DNA of 64,000 nucleotides, from contig CAXXLS010000018.1 of NCBI GenBank assembly GCA_963677135.2, forward strand, positions 1 through 64,000. Reading direction: 5' to 3'. Below are positions 44,963-53,330 of the stretch, in pieces. The DNA comes from Seleniibacterium sp963677135. Its GTDB lineage: Bacteria; Desulfobacterota; Desulfuromonadia; Desulfuromonadales; Geopsychrobacteraceae. Position numbers and translations under genes: made by a program. How positions within the stretch are numbered: position 1 is the first letter of the stretch; each line of letters begins with the position of its first letter. Under the pieces are notes generated by a model. That model searched no databases. It worked only from the letters and a program-made list of their open reading frames with translations, and had not been told where the DNA came from.

Positions 44963-45439
44963 TCAAATAATTTCTTTTTTTAATTTTAAAAATTCCTCTT
45001 TGGTGATCAGGCCGTCGTCAAGCATCTTTTTCAGGTCGGCGAGTTCTGTCAGCTGCCTGTGGCCGGGAGCTTCCAGCTGGTTGACATCCTCGTCCCGGGC
45101 GTCGATCAGTTGAGGCTGCCGGTCCTGGTTTCCCAGCTTGAAGGTTGCCATGCCCCCGAGCAGGCTGATTTCGAGGGTCCGGCCTTGCAGTGCCGGATCG
45201 TTGACCAGGTCCATCAGTTTACGATTGCTCTTTCTGACCCGCTGATAGAAATAATACGCCGATCCGGCAATCAGGCCCAGACCGACAATAATGACCAGCC
45301 AGCGGATTTCGTAGAGCCCCTTCAGGACAATAACGGCAATGCCGAGGGCGATAATCAGCAGGACATGGACCAGCAGGATCAGGTAGCCGGTCAGAACCCC
45401 TCTGAAAATTCCGTTTTGCTGTCCGTCTTGATTGTTCAT
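44963..45439 (-). CDS. Membrane protein with C-terminal SHOCT domain
   Basis: A 158-residue protein with two N-terminal hydrophobic helices (about residues 15-60) and a C-terminal short helical domain (ADLKKMLDDGLITKEEFLKLK), typical of SHOCT. SHOCT tails are common at the end of membrane or exported proteins and are of unknown function. ATG 45439 has AGAGGG upstream; an alternative start ten codons earlier lacks one. Confidence 0.8.
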   Translation of the reverse strand: MNNQDGQQNGIFRGVLTGYLILLVHVLLIIALGIAVIVLKGLYEIRWLVIIVGLGLIAGSAYYFYQRVRKSNRKLMDLVNDPALQGRTLEISLLGGMATFKLGNQDRQPQLIDARDEDVNQLEAPGHRQLTELADLKKMLDDGLITKEEFLKLKKEII

Positions 45440-45585
45440 CGCACCCTCTCTGTGATCAGAGGATAGCATAGTCGGCCTGAAATGTTGGTAAAATCGCGGA
45501 TGATAATTCCGGCCGGCGGTCGCGTCGAAGAGGCGGTTTCTGGTACAATGGGGATCATATTCAAGATAGCTGAAAGGGGATGCTT

Positions 45586-45990
45586 ATGGTGATGTTCCCG
45601 CTGGAGATCTTCTATGACGGCTCCTGTCTGGTCTGTTCCGCTGAAATGGCCAGATATCGGGAGCGCAATGAGCAGGGACGACTGCAGTTTATCGATATCA
45701 GCTCGCCCGATTTCATTGCCGGAAACTACGGGAAAACCCAGGATGAGTTCATGGCTCGGCTGCATGTCAGAGACAGTGAGGGCCGGTTTTTTACCGGGGT
45801 CGATGCTTTTATGATGATCTGGCAGGCCTACCCGGACTGCTCGCCGTACCGGCTGTTGAGTGCCGTCATCGGGCTGCCCGGATTGAACCTTCTGGCGCGG
45901 GGGGGCTACACCTTGTTCGCCCGCTATCGGCACCTGCTCCCTGACGCCAGGAAGGGCTGCCGGGGTGGGACCTGTGATATTAAACACTGA
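45586..45990 (+). CDS. DCC-family (DUF393) thiol-disulfide oxidoreductase-like protein
   Basis: A 134-residue protein with the defining N-terminal FYDGSCLVCSAEM motif (Cys-x2-Cys after the DG) and a C-terminal CRGGTC pair. Family members have a thioredoxin-like pattern; the role is unknown. ATG 45586 is favoured because AAAGGGG ends six bases upstream; ATG 45580 overlaps that site. It lies 38 bp before the polyphosphate glucokinase gene. Confidence 0.85.
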   Translation: MVMFPLEIFYDGSCLVCSAEMARYRERNEQGRLQFIDISSPDFIAGNYGKTQDEFMARLHVRDSEGRFFTGVDAFMMIWQAYPDCSPYRLLSAVIGLPGLNLLARGGYTLFARYRHLLPDARKGCRGGTCDIKH

Positions 45991-46027
45991 ACGTACGATG
46001 ATCCGTTGCCTGAAATGAGGTGGTGCC

Positions 46028-46765
46028 ATGGAGGTTTTGGGGATTGATATCGGGGGGAGCGGCATTAAGGGCGCGCTTGTCGATACCGCAAGCGGTCAGC
46101 TGCTTACGGAACGGGTAAAGATACTGACGCCGCAGCCGGCCACTCCCGAGGCCGTTGCCGGGGTCGTTGCCGAGCTGGTTCAGCAGTTTCGGTGGCAGGG
46201 CCCTGTCGGCTGCGGGTTTCCGGCTGTGATCAGCGAGGGGGTTGCCAGAACCGCTGCCAATATTGACAAGACATGGATCGGGGTTCATGTCGAGCACCTG
46301 TTGGCGGAGAAGATCGGTTGCCCGTGCCTGGTCGTTAATGATGCGGACGCGGCCGGGGTCGCTGAAATGCACTTTGGCGCCGGTCTCGGGAGAACCGACA
46401 CCGTTCTGGTTCTGACCCTTGGTACCGGCATCGGCTCCGCTCTCTTCTATAACGGCCAGCTGTTTCCCAATCTGGAACTCGGCGCTTTTCCGCTGAAGGG
46501 AGGCCTGGCTGAGCATTATGCCGCGGCGGCGGTACGTAAACGCGACAAATTGAGCTGGAAAGCCTGGGCCAAGCGGATGAACCTGTTCTTTGCCCAGACA
46601 GAACGCATCCTGTCTCCGGATCTCATTATTATCGGCGGCGGCGTCAGTCGGAAAAGCGAAAAATATCTCCACTATCTTACTGCGGAAGCCCAACTGCTTC
46701 CGGCCCGCTTATTGAACCAGGCCGGTATCGTCGGAGCCGCCTGCCTTGTCGCGGCAAAAGCATAA
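46028..46765 (+). CDS. ppgK: Polyphosphate-dependent glucokinase (ROK family)
   Basis: A 245-residue ROK-fold kinase. The phosphate motif GIDIGGSGIKGALVD, the sugar/catalytic VVNDADAAGVAEM, a GTGIGSALF loop and NLELGAFP match polyphosphate glucokinases, which use polyphosphate and sometimes ATP to make glucose 6-phosphate. The typical ROK zinc motif is absent, as in PpgK proteins. GAGGTGG lies before the ATG. It is convergent with the dienelactone hydrolase gene. Confidence 0.88.
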   Translation: MEVLGIDIGGSGIKGALVDTASGQLLTERVKILTPQPATPEAVAGVVAELVQQFRWQGPVGCGFPAVISEGVARTAANIDKTWIGVHVEHLLAEKIGCPCLVVNDADAAGVAEMHFGAGLGRTDTVLVLTLGTGIGSALFYNGQLFPNLELGAFPLKGGLAEHYAAAAVRKRDKLSWKAWAKRMNLFFAQTERILSPDLIIIGGGVSRKSEKYLHYLTAEAQLLPARLLNQAGIVGAACLVAAKA

Positions 46766-46808
46766 TTGATCACCGGTCGCATGTTTTTACCTTGGCGGCA
46801 TGATGAAT

Positions 46809-46856
46809 AAACGGCCACGCCGCCATCGGAGACTCCGGATGGCAGTGTGGCCGTTT
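46809..46856. terminator. Bidirectional terminator between ppgK and the hydrolase gene
   Basis: AAACGGCCAC (46809-46818) pairs with GTGGCCGTTT (46847-46856); the loop contains a further GCCATC/GATGGC stem. T-rich on the plus side. Confidence 0.82.
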
Positions 46857-46867
46857 TCGGGTGGAGC

Positions 46868-47608
46868 TTACTTAAGGGTGGCCGCCAGGTATTCGACAAA
46901 GCGCCGCCACGATTTTTCGTCAGCTTCCTGGTGATAGCGGGAAGATCCGAATACCGTGAAGGCGTGGGGCGCGCCGCTGTAGGTGATCATTTCGTGGTCA
47001 ATTTTATTCTTTTCAAGGTCAACGGCCAACTGGGCGAACTGATCCATGGTGACCGCCTGGTCCGCAGTTCCGTGCAGAACCAGGACCTGGCCCTTGGTTT
47101 TTGAATAATCCTGCCCTTCCGGTGTCGTCAGCCCTCCGTGGAAGGTGACGAAGCCTTTCAGGTCTTTCCCCGAGCGGGCGTACTCAAGGACCACGGCTCC
47201 TCCGAAGCAATAACCCATGGCAACAGCGTTACTGGTGTTGGCGCCCTGTTGCGCAGCGGCGCTGAAGGCCCCTTCAAGAAGTTCGCGCATTTTGGCGCGG
47301 TCCTGGTAAAGAGCCCCGGTCAGTTTCTTTTTGTCCTCCGTCGCGGTGGGTCTGACTCCTTTGCCGAACATGTCGGCCGCGAAGACCGCATATCCGAGGT
47401 CGGCCAGCATGCCTGCTCTTTTGACTTCGTAATCGGTCAGGCCGTCCCAGTCATGGATGAGCAGCACCAGGGGCGCCTTGGCCGAAGGGCTGATGTAATA
47501 GCCTGAATATGTCTGCCCTGCGACCTGATAATCAACCTGCTGGCCCGCGGCAAAACTGAAAGATGGGGCCCAGAACAGCAAGACAACCAACAAAAAATAC
47601 TTTTTCAT
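46868..47608 (-). CDS. Dienelactone-hydrolase-family protein, exported
   Basis: A 246-residue alpha/beta hydrolase with a signal peptide (MKKYFLLVVLLFWAPSFSFA). The nucleophile Cys is in GYCFGG, and the acid and His are in VLHGTADQAV and YSGAPHAF. The family uses Cys instead of Ser and hydrolyses lactones or esters. Start 47608 is set by AAGGAG and the signal peptide. Substrate unknown; the protein should be periplasmic. Confidence 0.9.
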   Translation of the reverse strand: MKKYFLLVVLLFWAPSFSFAAGQQVDYQVAGQTYSGYYISPSAKAPLVLLIHDWDGLTDYEVKRAGMLADLGYAVFAADMFGKGVRPTATEDKKKLTGALYQDRAKMRELLEGAFSAAAQQGANTSNAVAMGYCFGGAVVLEYARSGKDLKGFVTFHGGLTTPEGQDYSKTKGQVLVLHGTADQAVTMDQFAQLAVDLEKNKIDHEMITYSGAPHAFTVFGSSRYHQEADEKSWRRFVEYLAATLK

Positions 47609-47896
47609 GGTGTTCTCCTTAGAGTGTTTGGTTCGGATGATTTTTTGACCGGTTTTGACAATCCGTAGCTGGATGATATCAGGATGAAGGTAAATTATAA
47701 CTAAAAAGGTCATTAATTGGCATAGGGGGTGACGATTTATTTTTTTTTCACCATGCTCAGATTAAGAGGATCCGGTCAGATATTTGTCAGATCCTTGAGC
47801 TAGACTGTTCGGGATTTCCTGTGCTGGTTTAGCGACCCGAAACCGCGACCTTTGACGTGCCTTCACCGGTCGCGCTCAAATGAAAAGGAGACAACC

Positions 47897-48265
47897 GTGA
47901 CTCGCACCGCACTTATTCTCGATGATGATGTGGTCTGTCGGACTCTGCTGGCTGAAATCGTTCGTGCTAAAAATATCCTTGTCTCTTCTTTCACCGATCC
48001 CGGTTCATATTTCGCGACACAACCTGTTCAGGGGGAACCTGTCCCGTACGATTATATTCTTACCGACAACCAGATGCCGGGCATGACCGGCATTGAATTT
48101 CTCCGGAAGCTCGCAGACCTCGGATGGGCCCCTCCTAAAGATCGTGTCGCCATTATTTCCGGATCCTGGACAGATGACGATCTTCAAAAAGCCAGGGAGC
48201 TTGGTTGCCGGATATTTTCAAAACCCTACCAGGTCAGGCAGCTTCATCAGTGGCTTGATTCCTGA
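47897..48265 (+). CDS. Stand-alone response-regulator receiver domain
   Basis: A 122-residue CheY-like protein with no output domain. Acidic pocket LILDDDV, phospho-acceptor Asp57 in ILTDNQMPGMTG, conserved Ser in ISGS and Lys in SKPYQ. GTG start with AAGGAG upstream. No histidine kinase gene is adjacent; the hybrid kinase at 54542 is the nearest. The 288-bp upstream gap (47609-47896) holds no clear gene; a GGATC/GATCC inverted repeat occurs near 47769-47794. Confidence 0.9.
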   Translation: MTRTALILDDDVVCRTLLAEIVRAKNILVSSFTDPGSYFATQPVQGEPVPYDYILTDNQMPGMTGIEFLRKLADLGWAPPKDRVAIISGSWTDDDLQKARELGCRIFSKPYQVRQLHQWLDS

Positions 48266-48367
48266 GCCGTTGGTCCTCAACGTCTTTCCGGCCGACCCTT
48301 TCCCCTGATTTTCTTTCTTCCGGTAGCGCCTTTCGCTTGAGGTGACTATCGGCCTTTTTGTATTTAA

Positions 48368-48440
48368 TGTTGACAATAGTAAGAATTGACAGGGGAAAAT
48401 ATAGATTTTTTATCTTTATTTTGCTTGGATTGTTGACAAT
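48368..48440. promoter_or_regulatory. Two TGTTGACAAT sites upstream of the GntR gene
   Basis: TGTTGACAAT occurs at 48368-48377 and at 48431-48440, 63 bp apart (six helical turns). The second is embedded in the palindrome ATTGT-TG-ACAAT (48429-48440). FCD-type GntR proteins bind similar TTGT..ACAA sites, so autoregulation is likely. Confidence 0.5.
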
Positions 48441-48485
48441 GCTGATGCTATGCTTTGTTTCAGCCTTAAAAAGGAGACGTCTGGA

Positions 48486-49151
48486 GTGGCCGCTGTCAAT
48501 CACCGTCTGACCGTTGACGACATTGTTGCCGAGGTGCAGGAACATATTCTTGCCGGTATATTCGCACCGGGCGAACGCCTGGGGGAAGCCGATCTGGCGC
48601 AACGTTTCGGTGTCAGCCGCGGGCCTGTCCGCGATGCCCTGCGCAAATTGGCCGGGGTGGGGCTGGTGACCCAGTCGACCAATGTCGGCGTTCGGGTTCG
48701 CGAATTTTCCCTGGCGGAAGCAAAGGCCTTTTATCAATTACGGGAGGCACTGGAAGGGCAGGTGGCCCGGCTTGCTGCCGAGGCTGCGGACCCTGATGCC
48801 TTTCGGAAGATCGAACTCCTGCTCAAGGAGCATGTCCAGTTTATTCATGTTCATCCGGAACAGGCCTATCTGCAACGTGACAAGGATCGTGATTTTCATC
48901 TGGTTCTGTCTGACATTGCGGGCAATCCCCTGATCCATAATCTCCTGACTGAGGAACTTTATCCGCAGCTGGTTCTGTTGCGCCAAAGCCACCAGCTTGT
49001 CAAGGGGCGCGGCGCCCAGGCGTTTCTCGAACACCAGCGTATTGCCGAAGCCGTTTATGCCAAAGATGGCGAATTGGCTTCATTGCTCATGCGCCGGCAT
49101 ATTCAGGCGTCCTGGGAATCATTTCACAGCGCGCAGCAGCATGCGCGCTGA
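48486..49151 (+). CDS. GntR-family regulator with FCD domain
   Basis: A 221-residue regulator: winged helix-turn-helix (about 5-70, with GERLGEADLAQRFGVSRGPVRDALRKL) and an FCD helical sensor domain (about 78-215). Metal-binding Asp/His residues are in RDKDRDFHLVLSD and LEHQRIAEAV. GTG 48486 follows AAGGAG; an upstream in-frame ATG at 48450 lacks a site. It precedes a methylisocitrate-lyase-type gene by 51 bp and probably regulates it. Confidence 0.9.
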   Translation: MAAVNHRLTVDDIVAEVQEHILAGIFAPGERLGEADLAQRFGVSRGPVRDALRKLAGVGLVTQSTNVGVRVREFSLAEAKAFYQLREALEGQVARLAAEAADPDAFRKIELLLKEHVQFIHVHPEQAYLQRDKDRDFHLVLSDIAGNPLIHNLLTEELYPQLVLLRQSHQLVKGRGAQAFLEHQRIAEAVYAKDGELASLLMRRHIQASWESFHSAQQHAR

Positions 49152-49202
49152 ACTATGAGACATTTTTCAACTTTGATTCTGCCTGACGGCGGGAGGTGAC
49201 TG

Positions 49203-50132
49203 ATGACCAGAGAAAAGCAAGCCAAGCAGGATGAGCAGCAGACCTGGCTGGAACAGCCTTTACCAAGAGGTCTCGGGGAAAAACTGGCGGAACGCTGGCA
49301 GGGGACATTCCTGCCCATCGTCGGTGCCCATGATCCTATTGCCGGGTTGCTGGCCCGTCAGGCTGGATTTGAGGCCCTCTATCTTTCCGGAGCGGCCTTG
49401 ACCGCGTCCCTCGGACTGCCGGACCTGGGGATCGTGACCATGGAAGAGCTCGTGGCCAGAGCGAAAGCGATCGTCAGGGTGACCCGGCTGCCGTTGCTGG
49501 TTGACGGCGACACCGGGTTCGGGGAGATTCTCAACGTCATGCGCCTGGTGCGTGAACTCGAGGACGTCGGCGTAGCCGCAGTCCAGCTGGAGGATCAGGT
49601 GCTCCCCAAAAAATGTGGTCACCTGAACGGGAAGCAGCTGGTGTCCACGGAAGATATGGCGAAAAAGATCAGCGCCGCGAGCAGGGCTCGGCGGGATCTT
49701 AAAATTGTCGCCCGGACCGATTCCTTTGCCCAGGAAGGGATGGATGCCGCCATCAGGCGTGCGAAAGCCTATGTCGCCGCGGGAGCAGATGCCATCTTCC
49801 CTGAAGCCTTGACCAGTGAGGAGGATTTCCGGACATTTGCCGCCGCTGTTGATGTCCCGTTGCTCGCCAATATGACGGAATTCGGCCGGACGGAGCAGTT
49901 TTCATTCAAACAGTTTGCGGACTTCGGGTACGCCATGGCAATCTGGCCGGTTTCGGGTCTGCGGATTGCCGCCAAGGCGATGGAACAGTTTTATCGGCAA
50001 TTGCATGAAGAAGAGACGGCCGCCGACACCCTGGAACGCATGCAACCACGGTCCGAATTGTACGAGCTGATCAATTATTTCGGCTATGAAGCTCTTGATG
50101 CCGGCATCGAAAAAACCGTATTGCCGAAGTGA
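49203..50132 (+). CDS. Methylisocitrate lyase-type enzyme (PrpB/ICL-PEPM superfamily)
   Basis: A 309-residue member of the isocitrate lyase/PEP mutase superfamily. The active-site KKCGH segment (after QLEDQVLP) and DGDTGFGEI metal loop match 2-methylisocitrate lyases, which split methylisocitrate into pyruvate and succinate; related carboxyvinyl-phosphonate or oxaloacetate-processing enzymes share these motifs. No prpC/prpD genes lie nearby, so the assignment is to the family. GGGAGGTGA precedes the ATG. It is flanked by a GntR regulator and a TauE permease, possibly one operon. Confidence 0.82.
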   Translation: MTREKQAKQDEQQTWLEQPLPRGLGEKLAERWQGTFLPIVGAHDPIAGLLARQAGFEALYLSGAALTASLGLPDLGIVTMEELVARAKAIVRVTRLPLLVDGDTGFGEILNVMRLVRELEDVGVAAVQLEDQVLPKKCGHLNGKQLVSTEDMAKKISAASRARRDLKIVARTDSFAQEGMDAAIRRAKAYVAAGADAIFPEALTSEEDFRTFAAAVDVPLLANMTEFGRTEQFSFKQFADFGYAMAIWPVSGLRIAAKAMEQFYRQLHEEETAADTLERMQPRSELYELINYFGYEALDAGIEKTVLPK

Positions 50133-50174
50133 CAGCCCGGCCGGACCGCTTGAAGATGTGATTGAAATGACCCT

Positions 50175-50927
50175 ATGACGCTGATCTCTGATCCCTATTT
50201 TTACCTGATTGCGATTCCGGCCGTTCTGCTTTACGGCATGGGCAAGGGCGGCCTTGGACCAGGGGCCGGAGCCGTGGTGGTTCCCGCGTTGTCCCTGGTG
50301 ATCAGCCCGGTCCAGGCGGCGGCCATCATGCTGCCGATTTTGTGTGTGATGGATATCTTCGCGGTGCGGACCTACCGGCGTACCTACGATCGTGAACAGC
50401 TCAAAATCCTGGTGCCGGGAGCCTTGGTCGGGATCGCTGCCGGCGCCGTCACCATGAACCTGCTGCCGGTGACGATGCTGAAATTGCTGATCGGCGTGAT
50501 TGCCGTCGCTTTTTTTTTCAATTCACTGCGCAGGGGAGCTGGTGAAAAGAAAAGCGAGCCAAACCGCTGGAAGGGGTATTTCTGGAGCGCCGTGTCGGGG
50601 TTTACCAGTGCCCAGGTTCATGCCGGCGGACCGCCGGTGACGGTTTACATGCTGCCTCAGAAAATTGATAAAACGATCCTGATCGGAACGATGGCGATTT
50701 TCTTTGCCATCCTCAACTTCGTCAAGGTCATCCCCTATACCGTGCTCGGCCTGTTTGATCCGACCAACCTCCTGACCTCCCTGGTCCTGGTTCCGCTGGC
50801 TCCCGTCGGGGTCAGGCTCGGTTATCTTGTGATGCAGAAACTCTCTCAGGATACGGTCTACCGGGTGTTGTACCTCATGCTGCTGGTGTCCGGTCTCAAG
50901 CTGTGCTATGACGGCCTGTTTCCTTGA
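50175..50927 (+). CDS. TauE/SafE-family permease
   Basis: A 250-residue polytopic protein with about eight helices and two family repeats; YGMGKGGLGPGAGAVVVPAL and GFTSAQVHAGGPPVTVYMLPQ are the paired signatures. TauE/SafE proteins export or import organosulfonates, sulfite or small carboxylates. It follows the PrpB-type gene by 42 bp, so a carboxylate related to that enzyme is a reasonable guess. Confidence 0.9.
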   Translation: MTLISDPYFYLIAIPAVLLYGMGKGGLGPGAGAVVVPALSLVISPVQAAAIMLPILCVMDIFAVRTYRRTYDREQLKILVPGALVGIAAGAVTMNLLPVTMLKLLIGVIAVAFFFNSLRRGAGEKKSEPNRWKGYFWSAVSGFTSAQVHAGGPPVTVYMLPQKIDKTILIGTMAIFFAILNFVKVIPYTVLGLFDPTNLLTSLVLVPLAPVGVRLGYLVMQKLSQDTVYRVLYLMLLVSGLKLCYDGLFP

Positions 50928-50969
50928 CGTTCTGGTCTTTTCGCCTGGCCGCGGTGGTCCCTTTCCCAG

Positions 50970-50986
50970 TCAGGGGCGGCCCCTGA
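50970..50986. terminator. Hairpin between convergent TauE and Fe-S protein genes
   Basis: TCAGGGGC-g-GCCCCTGA, a compact GC-rich stem in the 63-bp intergenic space. No long T-run, so termination is only probable. Confidence 0.4.
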
Positions 50987-50990
50987 TTGT

Positions 50991-52271
50991 TCAACTCTCC
51001 ATTCTTTTCACCAGGTTCTCCAGGTAGCGGGATTTCATCTGCCTGCCGGCCATGACCCGTTTGACCGGCGGCAGTCGCAGGATTGCGCCGAGGATGGCCG
51101 CCATGGCCCGGTGGCTGTACAGCGCCTGGTTGTCAAAGATCAGGTTCTGAAGCTTATCCCGTTCAACCGCCATGACCACGGCGCGGTGAACCCCGTTAAG
51201 CGGCGTCATCACCCGCTCCGGACGTGAGCGCATGGTGATGGCCTTGCTCGTACAGTTGCGGGCACACAGGCCGCAGCCGATACAGCGCTCTTCGATCAGC
51301 GAGGCATGCTTTCGGAGCGGCTGCTGGGGGTCGTTGGCTGAGGTCAGCCCTAGAGCTTCAACCGGGCAGATGGTGACGCATCGGCCGCAGCCGGTACAGT
51401 TCGCCTGGTTGACTGCGGGGATGAAATTGGTGGTATGAACCGGGTTGAGGATGGCAAACCGGCGCGCAGCAATCATGGCCTCACAGCAGCAGCCGCAGCA
51501 GTTGCAGATGAAATTGATTTCCTGGCGGACATTTTCGCCGAATTGGACCAGGTTATGCTCATAGGCCAGCTGCAGCAGATCAAGGCCTTCTCGGACGTCG
51601 ACACGGCGGGCATGGCCGTGTTTTATCAGTGAGGCCGCCGAGGTGTTGAAAGTCATGCAGATCTCCAGGGGGGCGCTGCAGTTGCGCTCCAGGTGGAGCA
51701 TCTTGTGCCGACAGTAGCAGCTTCCGACGCCGATGTGGCTGGCGGTTTTAATCACCTCGCTGGCCCGTTCGTAATCAAGAACATGGAGGGCATCCTCGCT
51801 GGTCAGGACGGGTTCATGAATAAAGGTTCGGCCCAACTGGGTTTTGCCGTGGGTGAAAAGGTCCCGAATGAAATCTTCTTCAACATTCAGGTACTGGTAG
51901 AACAGTTCGGAGAGCAGTTTCTGATCGATGTCGCCGCGGGTTCTCATCAGGGAAAATTCGAAAAAACCGGCCATGGGCGGCGGCAGGACATAGACCTGGC
52001 AGCCGTCCTGCTCCATATCGACCAGGATGGCGCGGGCGGCCAGATCTTCAAGAACCTTTTGACTTTCCGGCTCGCTCAGTTTCCAGATCCTGCTGGCTTT
52101 TGTTACATCGAACGGTTTGATGGGGAGCTGGGCGACCAGTTCTGCTTCTTTTTCGCTGAACAGCATGGCGAGAATCCGGTACAGCAGCCTTGACGGGGGT
52201 GCTCCCTGGGGATAGCGATTGAGGCGGTCGACCAGGCGTGAATAACCTGATTTCAGTGTCTGATGTGCCAT
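50991..52271 (-). CDS. Multi-cluster Fe-S protein with CxCCGCCC motif and two ferredoxin motifs
   Basis: A 426-residue soluble protein. An N-terminal helical region (about 1-130) resembles a winged-helix fold. Cys185, 187, 198 and 205 form one possible cluster site; a dense CNCCGCCC string is at 256-263; two 4Fe-4S ferredoxin motifs follow (292-302 with CTGCGRCVTICP, 330-340 with CIGCGLCARNC). Proteins of this kind are known in anaerobes as dicluster-domain proteins of unknown function. No partner oxidoreductase is adjacent, so it may be an electron-transfer or sensing protein. Confidence 0.82.
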   Translation of the reverse strand: MAHQTLKSGYSRLVDRLNRYPQGAPPSRLLYRILAMLFSEKEAELVAQLPIKPFDVTKASRIWKLSEPESQKVLEDLAARAILVDMEQDGCQVYVLPPPMAGFFEFSLMRTRGDIDQKLLSELFYQYLNVEEDFIRDLFTHGKTQLGRTFIHEPVLTSEDALHVLDYERASEVIKTASHIGVGSCYCRHKMLHLERNCSAPLEICMTFNTSAASLIKHGHARRVDVREGLDLLQLAYEHNLVQFGENVRQEINFICNCCGCCCEAMIAARRFAILNPVHTTNFIPAVNQANCTGCGRCVTICPVEALGLTSANDPQQPLRKHASLIEERCIGCGLCARNCTSKAITMRSRPERVMTPLNGVHRAVVMAVERDKLQNLIFDNQALYSHRAMAAILGAILRLPPVKRVMAGRQMKSRYLENLVKRMES

Positions 52272-52488
52272 GTTGTCACCTCATTGTGGACACCGGTTTT
52301 GCCAGCGTTCGCGGGCGCGGGGTCTGCTCTGATCTTAAGGGTTTCATGGGAAAAATCAAGGTATAGCTCCAGCACGTCATGCCGGGGTCGTTTCTGCCTT
52401 CCGTTATTCCGGCAGCTGTGATACAACGCCGTCTTCAGCCTGGATCCACGTTTTGATCCGGGCCCAACTCCAAGAGAGGAAAACGGCG

Positions 52489-52962
52489 ATGAAAAAAGTT
52501 AAAGAGACCGACAAGGTTCTGATTCATTATATCGGAAAGCTCGATGACGGCACGGTGATTGACAGCACCTACCCGCACGGGGAGGATGAGGACTGTCATG
52601 ATGACGACTGCTGTCATGATCATGGCCCGTTGGAAGTGGTCGTCGGTTCCGGAGACTTCTATATCCCGGTAGAGGATGCCCTGATCGGGATGCAGGTGGG
52701 GGAGAAAAAAAGCGTGACCATCAGTCCTGAAGACGGGTTCGGAGAATATAATGCCGATCTGGTGTTCAGCGTGGCGCGCAGCGAACTTCCAGAAGAAATC
52801 GTTCCGGAGCCGGGAATGGAACTGGAGGTGACCGGGGAGGATGAGGACGTTTATTTTGTGACGATTATCGATGTCACTGACGACGAGGTCAAAATGGACT
52901 CCAATCACCCCCTGGCAGGTGAGGAGCTGAACTACGAGTTTGAACTGATCGAGATTCTGTAA
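52489..52962 (+). CDS. slyD: SlyD-type FKBP peptidyl-prolyl isomerase with metal-binding insert
   Basis: A 157-residue FKBP/SlyD protein: FKBP core from residues 4-30 and 47-70 with an IF-domain insert in the second half. Unlike E. coli SlyD, the metal-binding His/Cys residues are not in a C-terminal tail but between the first FKBP strands (residues 30-46: H30, C36, H37, C41, C42, H43, H45 with Asp/Glu). SlyD supplies nickel for hydrogenase maturation in E. coli, and a [NiFe] hydrogenase is encoded in this window. GAGAGG precedes ATG 52489. Confidence 0.9.
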   Translation: MKKVKETDKVLIHYIGKLDDGTVIDSTYPHGEDEDCHDDDCCHDHGPLEVVVGSGDFYIPVEDALIGMQVGEKKSVTISPEDGFGEYNADLVFSVARSELPEEIVPEPGMELEVTGEDEDVYFVTIIDVTDDEVKMDSNHPLAGEELNYEFELIEIL

Positions 52963-52975
52963 CCGTCTGTTTGCA

Positions 52976-53017
52976 GGGGAAAAGGCAGGTCTTCAGGCAA
53001 AGAGCTGTCTTTTCCCC
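52976..53017. terminator. Long hairpin between slyD and the Cys-rich gene
   Basis: GGGGAAAAGGCAG (52976-52988) pairs with CTGTCTTTTCCCC (53005-53017), 13 pairs with one G-T, loop of 16. Convergent genes on both sides suggest a bidirectional terminator. Confidence 0.6.
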
Positions 53018-53093
53018 CGCGGACGTTTCCGGTCGCCGGTAGACATCTGCCGGCCTTCCGTCGGTTTGTGGGACGCTGTCCAAGGCTGGTCGT

Positions 53094-53273
53094 TCAGAGC
53101 TCCTTGGGGCGACAGACGTTTGCGGCATCGTGAACCTTGGCGCCACAATTGGTGCAGACGTAACGGGGATTTTCAAAGATTTTCTCAATTTCGGGGTTGC
53201 GTTCTTTTGCGGTCAACTGGCAGGCATGCAGGTCGCAATGTTCTTCAGGGTTGTCACAGCTCCATTCTGTCAT
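53094..53273 (-). CDS. 59-residue Cys-rich zinc-ribbon-like protein
   Basis: A small gene. AAAAGGAG lies eight bases before the ATG on the minus strand. The product has Cys6, Cys13 and Cys18 in the N-terminal half and a YVCTNCGAKVHDAANVC knuckle (Cys40, Cys43, Cys54 with His48) like half of a zinc ribbon. It lies 57 bp behind the thioesterase gene on the same strand, so it may share an operon with the selenocysteine rhodanese. I do not recognise the exact family; metal or redox binding is inferred. Confidence 0.7.
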   Translation of the reverse strand: MTEWSCDNPEEHCDLHACQLTAKERNPEIEKIFENPRYVCTNCGAKVHDAANVCRPKEL

Positions 53274-53330
53274 GATTCTCTCCTTTTGAAAGCTCGTTCC
53301 CGGTTGGATAGATGCTCATTCAACTCAACG

